From Ascaris suum (lineage: Eukaryota > Nematoda > Chromadorea > Rhabditida > Ascarididae), in the NCBI GenBank assembly GCA_013433145.1, contig CM024173.1:5008101-5072100 (forward strand): 64,000 bases of DNA, written 5' to 3'. Below, in pieces: positions 61,264-64,000 of the stretch; the first letter of the stretch is position 1; every line of letters starts with the position of its first letter. Under the pieces are notes generated by a model. It saw nothing but the letters and a program-made list of their open reading frames with translations. It did not search any database and was not told the origin of the DNA. Position numbers and translations under genes: made by a program.

Positions 61264-62259
61264 ATTCACCGTTCTTGTATCCACTGTTTCATGCAGTCTT
61301 TTTCTTCTTCTATGAACAAAGATTCTTTACATAATGCAAGTTCGACAAGAAAGCTGCAATAGACAAAACCAGTGTGTGGTCTCTTTGTGATGAATCGTGC
61401 TTCAAGGCTAAAATTAACGTAAATTTGGATTGCAGGGGAGATACAGACAGTATTGAAAGTATGATTTAGAAGCGGGTGAAAGCACGTCCTTTCATTCTTA
61501 TTTTAATTGAAATGTGTGCAGCAAAATATTTCTGTCTGGCGTTTTTGCAATTATTGTGAGGATGGTTCGTGAGATTCAGTATGGGATAACGAGGGGCGAC
61601 GAATTGTTGCAACTACTGAGAGGTGACGAATGTATTACATTCAAATGAGGATGTTCACTTTCTGAAGAACGAGGCAGATGGCTTATCGAGTGTCAAATAG
61701 TGGCAAGAACACTAACTTCACTAAGTAGAAATGAACCAGTTAGACTCTTCATGAATGGGAATGACGGGGTGTTTGAATGTGAGAGGCGAAAGTTTGTGAG
61801 TTTGACAGATCACAGTCGATAAGGAGTGGTGAAAACGACATTCCAGCGAGTCAACCACTTAGTGTCGTGCTGATCCCATGTAACAGCCCGCATTTTTGCC
61901 TTATTTCGGTGGTATGTTTCCTTGAAAATACATCGCTTTTATTTTCATTACTTGCATCTTATGCCGTTATTAACGTTTAGCGTTTTAGTAATCAACGTGG
62001 AAATTATCTGCACCTTTCAGGTTGTTTAATTTTCACAATGCATAGTGAAGACATTGCTGCCGCCATTTTGCTTTAGTGATATGAATTGTGGTGTTCCCTT
62101 ATATCAGGCACCCTTTTGGTGGTCACCATAAAAATTAGTCGCAAGTTTGTGCGAACACCATAGAATGCTCCTAACTGTCCGTGTATAGTGGTGATTTGTC
62201 TTGTCTCAAGAAGTTTGTCTGTTACGCATTCAAAAACTATATTGAAAAAGGTGCAACCA
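61264..62259. other. Non-coding interval
   Basis: No frame over 60 codons and no exon pair. It separates a plus 3' exon from a minus 3' exon. Confidence 0.45.
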
Positions 62260-62509
62260 TCAAAATATGAGATTGGTAAAGATTAGCGTGAAGGAAGGAA
62301 GCAAGACGATTTCCTTCATTCGACCGAAGAGCACAGTTGTAGTAATTCGATGACATACTACGCTATATTCCAAAAAAGAGAAGTGACCGAGCAACTTCGT
62401 CATCAAAATCTTCGAAATGTTGCTTCCTATTTGAACATGATCACGCCAGCGATAAGTAAAGCGTAGTAAGCCCACGTTCAAATCTGGGTTAGCGATGATC
62501 ACTTCATTC
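62260..62509 (-). CDS. 3'-terminal exon, unrecognised gene
   Basis: Acceptor GATTGAAATTTTGCAG precedes 62509. The frame (one base, then 82 codons) runs to TGA at 62260. The sequence begins NEVIIANPDLNVGLLRF and YRWRDHVQIGSNISKIL and ends with hydrophobic stretches (FSFLEYSVVCH; LPSFTLIFTNLIF). It could be a membrane-associated C-terminus. No family recognised. Confidence 0.55.
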
Positions 62510-62558
62510 CTGCAAAATTTCAATCCCAATGATCGGCCCTCAGATTTGGGGCACGTAA

Positions 62559-62746
62559 TTATTGAAAGATGAAATCAGCCCAAAATAGCAGATTCGCCAA
62601 AAGAGTATGAGTTCCGCAAGAGTGAAGCAGTCTTCGTGAATCCGTTACATCACACATCAAAGGAGCTATAATGTGAGCATAGTAAGACGGTATGATCTCA
62701 ACCAAGGTTGCATGCTTCGTGTTGGCAGCAATAGTGCTTGTCACTG
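62559..62746 (-). CDS. Upstream exon, same strand as 62260-62509
   Basis: A GAGGTACAG acceptor precedes 62746 and the frame is open with coding-like content (NTKHATLVEIIPSYYAHII; DVTDSRRLLHSCG; LLANLLFWADF) to TAA near 62559. To join the exon at 62509 it would have to use a GTGTGA donor at about 62669, which fits the phase (2 nt plus 1 nt). An unspliced end at the TAA is also possible. Confidence 0.45.
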
Positions 62747-63013
62747 TACCTCTTTTTTCCCAGATGGTAGCGAAAAAGGCATGATGGCAACTGAAGCTTT
62801 TAGCATCTTTTTATTAATCCACCACAGGAGATTCTTATAATACCGTTTTTGATGGATTCATTTCTGATTTTTTTGAGAACTTCTTGGCATCTGAAAATGA
62901 GATCAAAGGCCAATCACAACCATGAACTACTTGTTGAAGAAAAATGTGTTTTTATTGTTGACAAAACAGAACTAAACGTGCAGCAGAAACCTTTATATGG
63001 ATGTTTGTGGATT
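62747..63013. other. 3' flank of the minus gene ending at 63014
   Basis: AATAAA on the minus strand lies about 50 bases after the stop at 63014. The plus frame 62849-63322 passes through but is judged a shadow. Confidence 0.4.
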
Positions 63014-63240
63014 TCAGCACATGTCCTTTCGAAAAATTCTTACGAATTTCGACAGTTTAAAAGGTACCTCATTCTTATAACTGATATCGTCAGCTCTCAT
63101 TTCACGAGCGGGAAAAGGAACCGACAGCACTCCAGCTGGCTCACCTTCGATAGTAGAATGGTGACTACCATAACTTCCACCTTGGACAACAATGCGTCCA
63201 CATTTTGCATCAGCAAATATTGCAGTTCTTTGACAACCGA
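63014..63240 (-). CDS. 3'-terminal exon, conserved-looking soluble protein
   Basis: Acceptor ATAATTTTGATAG precedes 63240 and the frame runs to TGA at 63014, followed by AATAAA about 50 bases on. The sequence is Gly/Ser-rich and looks strongly constrained (IFADAKCGRIVVQGGSYG; EGEPAGVLSVPFPAREM; ADDISYKNEVPF). No signal peptide or membrane span is seen in this part. The plus strand is also open here, sharing a GGTACC splice-like site at 63063, but its composition is poorer. No family recognised. Confidence 0.6.
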
Positions 63241-63515
63241 CTATCAAAATTATGTGATGGCGCTATCGAAGCAACACGTTATGTTATCGGAGCAACATCA
63301 CATTGACAATCTCTTGATTTGAAATATTGCTTGCTAATTTCTTTAACAGATCGTTGCTCAGCTTATACTGCTTGTAATCGGATGCGAATGCTTTCATTTT
63401 GAAGTGCATCCATCTCTCACAGAGGTTATGGTGGCCTTTCTGAGCTTTATCTTCAGCTAGTATGCAAATGAAAAGTTTATAGGATGGACATAAAATGCAA
63501 ACGACCTTCACATAG
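63241..63515. other. Gap between minus and plus exons
   Basis: AT-rich with no supportable exon. It may hold the intron upstream of the minus exon. Confidence 0.35.
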
Positions 63516-63859
63516 ATATTGAATGTCGCCGGGTTGTTTATACTCCGCATATTCAACCGGCTGTGGAAGTGACTGTAAAGCAAAAGGGAAGTGGATATGT
63601 CCAGCCGAAGATCGTCGACCAGCAGGCATCATCCGGACTGAAAATCTTAAGGTGTTGGAAGAACTCGGTTTGTCGAATGAGGCCATCTGGAACGCCGAGG
63701 TGCATCCAGTAGTTATTGGAAAACTGGAAGCATGATAAGGATTTGAGGAAAATATTGAAGTATGACCTGCGAAGACTTGACAACGCACTTTTGTCTGAAT
63801 CGGATAGAAGAAAAACGGCCATGCAAAGTGCAAAGCTCGTATCTTCAGAAGACACCTAA
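63516..63859 (+). CDS. 3'-terminal coding block in three shifting frames
   Basis: After a TTCACATAG acceptor, frame A gives VYTPHIQPAVEVTVKQKG and YVQPKIVDQQASSG. A second frame then gives NLKVLEELGLSNEAIW and AEVHPVVIG. A third gives ENWKHDKDLRKILKYDL and LDNALLSESDRRKTAMQ to TAA at 63857. All three parts look genuinely coding and adjoin closely, so a continuous gene with two one-base shifts (near 63645 and 63718) is the simplest reading. An intron from GTGTTG (63652) to CCAGTAG (63714) is possible for one of them but breaks phase. Family unknown. Confidence 0.5.
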
Positions 63860-64000
63860 GACGTTTTTGGTCTTCATCGATGCTTCATGACCATCTGTTG
63901 CAGTCTGACAATGACAAATCATACGTCCGATGAAGAGAACCGAAAGCCAAACAGATTTTTTCATTGCCCTAAGCTGGGATAGCACTTCAAGTGAGAATCT

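Noticed and set aside
62461..62490. GTTCAAATC resembling a tRNA B box
   Set aside because: The flanking bases do not fold into a T arm or cloverleaf, and the site lies within a minus exon.
62849..63322. 157-codon plus-strand ORF
   Set aside because: Overlaps a minus terminal exon with better composition, an acceptor and a downstream AATAAA.

Overview
This window looks like nuclear DNA from a nematode, probably a clade V strongylid (hookworm-like). It is AT-rich and has no long prokaryote-style ORFs. Coding sequence lies in short exons (often 45-230 nt) bounded by TTTCAG/TTGCAG-type acceptors and GTAAGT/GTGAGT-type donors. Several introns I could close with matching phase are only 41-59 nt. 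The one clear transposon is an RTE-type LINE, a common nematode element. No rRNA, tRNA, CRISPR or bacterial operon was seen. The nematode assignment is inference, because no gene could be matched to a named orthologue.

Layout. 1-6.8 kb has no supportable gene. 6.8-7.65 kb (-) is a small three-exon gene for a secreted protein. 9-18 kb carries scattered, mostly minus-strand exons of unrecognised genes. 18.9-19.4 kb is a long inverted duplication. 19.6 kb is a (CT)n/(C)n tract and 21.9 kb an (AT)n tract. 22.4-24.6 kb (-) is the best-resolved gene: ten exons join in phase to a stop, with two further exons upstream. 25.3-29.85 kb (-) has coiled-coil exons, part of them frame-broken, next to a second (AT)n tract (27.2 kb) and a 2.3-kb degenerate A/T satellite (29.85-32.15 kb).

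33.5-34.1, 38.8, 44.7, 47.2-47.6, 48.7-49.7, 50.3-50.9 and 52.85-53.2 kb hold minus-strand exons. 39.7-40.15, 41.06-41.6, 42.6-42.9, 45.0-45.3 and 53.6-54.25 kb hold plus-strand exons. 55.84-58.83 kb is a decayed, interrupted RTE retrotransposon on the minus strand. 60-64 kb has short exons on both strands, including two 3'-terminal coding blocks near 63 kb that face each other.

Most genes are identified as real coding sequence (splice sites, phase agreement, composition) but not by function. Several reading frames break by one base, sometimes beside a homopolymer. Recent pseudogenes and uncorrected assembly indels cannot be told apart from the sequence alone. I found no convincing undescribed multi-gene system. 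The best leads are the ten-exon orphan gene, the inverted duplication flanked by a 24-bp direct repeat, and the foreign segment inside the RTE copy.
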